Source: Pandoraea pnomenusa
Lineage (GTDB): Bacteria > Pseudomonadota > Gammaproteobacteria > Burkholderiales > Burkholderiaceae
Assembly: GCF_000767615.3 (NCBI RefSeq)
Contig: NZ_CP009553.3
Location: 4,712,001 to 4,776,000, forward strand
Reading direction: 5' to 3'
DNA length: 64,000 bases
Below are positions 62,593 to 64,000 of this stretch, in pieces; position 1 is the stretch's first letter; each line of letters begins with the position of its first letter. The translations under genes and the position numbers were made by a program. The notes beneath the pieces were generated by a model. That model was not told the DNA's origin. It saw nothing but the letters and a program-made list of their open reading frames with translations, and ran no database searches.

Positions 62593-63096
62593 CTATTTCT
62601 CAGCCGGTTCGAGCTGCGCGAGCGGCTTGAGTCGCTTCAAGGTCGATGCCGAAGGAAAGCGACCGGGAACAAACGCGTGCGCCTCCCGGCTGATGACCTT
62701 GCCCGTGTTGCGATCGATCATCACGGGATCGACGGCCTTTCCCGTCGAGCGATCGACAAAGTCGATGCCCCAGTTGTGACCTTTCACATGCTTGCGCCCC
62801 CACGCGAAAAGTGCGATCAGAACAGGCGACAGATCCCGCGCGCGCTCCGTAACGCGATATTCGTCCCGACCCGATGCGACAGACGCGCGATGCTTTTCCA
62901 GCAACCCGGAAGCGACCAGATCGGTCAAACGACGAGTCAGAATCGTGGGTGAAATGCCAAGGCTTTCGCGAAACTGCTCGAATCTGGTCGAACCCTGGAG
63001 TGCGTCCCGCAGAATCAGCAGGCTCCACCACTCCCCAACGTTTTCCAACGCCAACGCCACGGGACAATCCATGGAGGTAAAGTCTTTTCGTTTCAC
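62593..63096 (-). CDS. HxlR-family transcriptional regulator with C-terminal extension
   Basis: A 167-residue HxlR protein with the N-terminal Cys11 (MDCPVALALENVGEWWSLLILRDAL) and the winged helix ISPTILTRRLTDLVASGLLEKH. The C-terminal part (about 110-167: GHNWGIDFVDRSTGKAVDPVMIDRNTGKVI) is a short beta-rich extension seen in one subgroup. It follows the truncated MFS transporter by 85 bases on the same strand and may regulate it, as in drug-efflux pairs. Confidence 0.9.
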   Translation of the reverse strand: MKRKDFTSMDCPVALALENVGEWWSLLILRDALQGSTRFEQFRESLGISPTILTRRLTDLVASGLLEKHRASVASGRDEYRVTERARDLSPVLIALFAWGRKHVKGHNWGIDFVDRSTGKAVDPVMIDRNTGKVISREAHAFVPGRFPSASTLKRLKPLAQLEPAEK

Positions 63097-63181
63097 GCTC
63101 GATACCGTCTAAAGATGAAATTGGGGCCAAAGCCGTCGTGCGATGAAGTTTGAATATCGGGAGAGCCCATCGATATGTCCG

Positions 63182-64000
63182 CTAGCGCCGTCCAAGCAGA
63201 AGAAGACCTACGATCGCAGACGCTCCGGCGATCCAGAAGGCCTCGGCAAAAGCGCCGCCTTGCGACCCCAGGGTCATGACCAAAAGGCTTGTGCCGACGG
63301 TGGTGCCAAACTGACGGCTCATGTTGATGACTCCGCTGCCCGTCGACGCCAGCTCTGGTCCGAGTTTGACGACGCCGATGGCAAACAGATTGGGAAAGAC
63401 GAGACCTACGCCCACTCCGGTGAGGGTCCAGGCAACGACAAACCAAGCAGGTCCCGCATCGCGGCCGACAATCAGGGCGAGCGCAAAGGACGAGCAAGCC
63501 AGTACCATCGAGCCCACCTTGACGCGTCGATACAATCCGCCCAATTCGGTGCGTTTCGTCAAGAAGGAAATCAGGCCGACAACACACGGTCCAGGCGCAA
63601 TCATCATGCCAACGACCATCAAATCCTTGCTCACGACATCGTGCAAGTAAAGGGATGCGCCGAGCAGCAGTGCGCCGAATGATAGCGACATCACGAAGAT
63701 TGCCGCCAGTGCAGACCTCATGTGCGGCTCGCTCAGCAATGCACGTGGCACGACGGGAGCGGGATGTCTCGCGACTCTGCGCCAAAGCAGCGACACCGCG
63801 AGCGTCGCTACCAGCCACGTAGTCAACGATGGTGCCGTCAGCCCCCAATGGCCGGCGTTGACCAACGCCAGGGCGATTGCACCGGACGCAAGGATCAGCA
63901 GCAAACTACCCAACAAGTCGAATCGCGCGTCGGACACCACTTTGGGTTGCGCGGGAATGATGTACGCGCCCAGGAGTATCGCGATCAGGCAAACCGGCAC
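63182..64000 (-). CDS. MFS efflux transporter, 14-helix DHA2/QacA-type (5' truncated at window end)
   Basis: C-terminal 272 residues of a major facilitator; the N-terminal half lies outside the window. About eight membrane segments remain, with a charged loop around RRVARHPAPVVPRALLSE that is typical of EmrB/QacA-type pumps, and a late GSGVINMSRQFGTTVGTSLL motif of the same family. Drug or solvent efflux is the usual role. The HxlR gene directly downstream fits an inducible efflux pair. Confidence 0.85.
   Translation of the reverse strand: MPVCLIAILLGAYIIPAQPKVVSDARFDLLGSLLLILASGAIALALVNAGHWGLTAPSLTTWLVATLAVSLLWRRVARHPAPVVPRALLSEPHMRSALAAIFVMSLSFGALLLGASLYLHDVVSKDLMVVGMMIAPGPCVVGLISFLTKRTELGGLYRRVKVGSMVLACSSFALALIVGRDAGPAWFVVAWTLTGVGVGLVFPNLFAIGVVKLGPELASTGSGVINMSRQFGTTVGTSLLVMTLGSQGGAFAEAFWIAGASAIVGLLLLGRR

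Noticed and set aside
1..64000. Mobile elements, prophage or genomic-island borders
   Set aside because: No transposase, integrase, tRNA-linked direct repeats or sharp base-composition break was seen by reading; gene content is typical chromosomal accessory metabolism.

Overview
The window looks like a chromosomal segment of a high-GC betaproteobacterium of the Burkholderiaceae, with Pandoraea, Burkholderia or Ralstonia-type organisms the best guess. This rests on protein resemblance, strong G/C bias at third codon positions, and the mix of gentisate, Porin_4 and AAHS-transporter genes; no rRNA or housekeeping marker fixes the genus. I see no insertion sequence, phage, tRNA, rRNA or CRISPR array. 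Both window edges cut through a gene.

Layout. 1-8.6 kb: end of an FAD amine/amino-acid oxidoreductase, a luciferase-like oxidoreductase with a divergent HxlR regulator, a patatin lipase coupled to a GntP permease, an M14-type deacylase with an MFS transporter, and a secreted unknown. 8.8-11.3 kb: feoA-feoB and a small Cys-rich membrane protein behind a Fur-box-like site. 12.2-17.7 kb: an operon for a complete amino-acid-type ABC transporter, an agmatinase-family ureohydrolase and a RidA protein, with a divergent LysR regulator. 17.8-22 kb: VOC protein, KgtP-like transporter, LysR and a stand-alone ruvA. 22-28.5 kb: a complete 3-hydroxybenzoate/gentisate catabolic cluster with its LysR regulator and transporter.

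28.7-35.9 kb: 2-hydroxyacid dehydrogenase, two small unknowns, the Ku-LigD end-joining pair and an aldo/keto reductase. 35.9-41.5 kb: porin, AAHS transporter, class II aldolase-like protein, extradiol dioxygenase and LysR, resembling a 2,3-dihydroxybenzoate/p-cumate meta-cleavage segment. 41.6-46.2 kb: LysR with divergent yfcF, small membrane protein, ilvE and a YitT-type protein. 46.2-51.3 kb: LysR, DUF1338 (HglS-like), amaB-like dehydrogenase and an aminotransferase, which fit lysine breakdown through 2-aminoadipate and 2-oxoadipate. 51.5-53.9 kb: a hydroxymuconic-semialdehyde-type dehydrogenase with divergent GntR. 54-58.3 kb: two M20 hydrolases and diaminopropionate ammonia-lyase with divergent Lrp. 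58.3-64 kb: HD hydrolase, threonine aldolase, AraC, thiolase, HxlR and a truncated MFS transporter.

The segment is mostly a set of small catabolic modules, each paired with its own regulator (six LysR, two HxlR, one each of GntR, Lrp and AraC). The most unusual points are a class II aldolase-like protein that has lost the expected zinc histidines beside an intact extradiol dioxygenase, the Tat-exported binding protein in a guanidino-compound operon, a ruvA gene without ruvB or ruvC, and several perfect inverted repeats in the divergent promoter regions.
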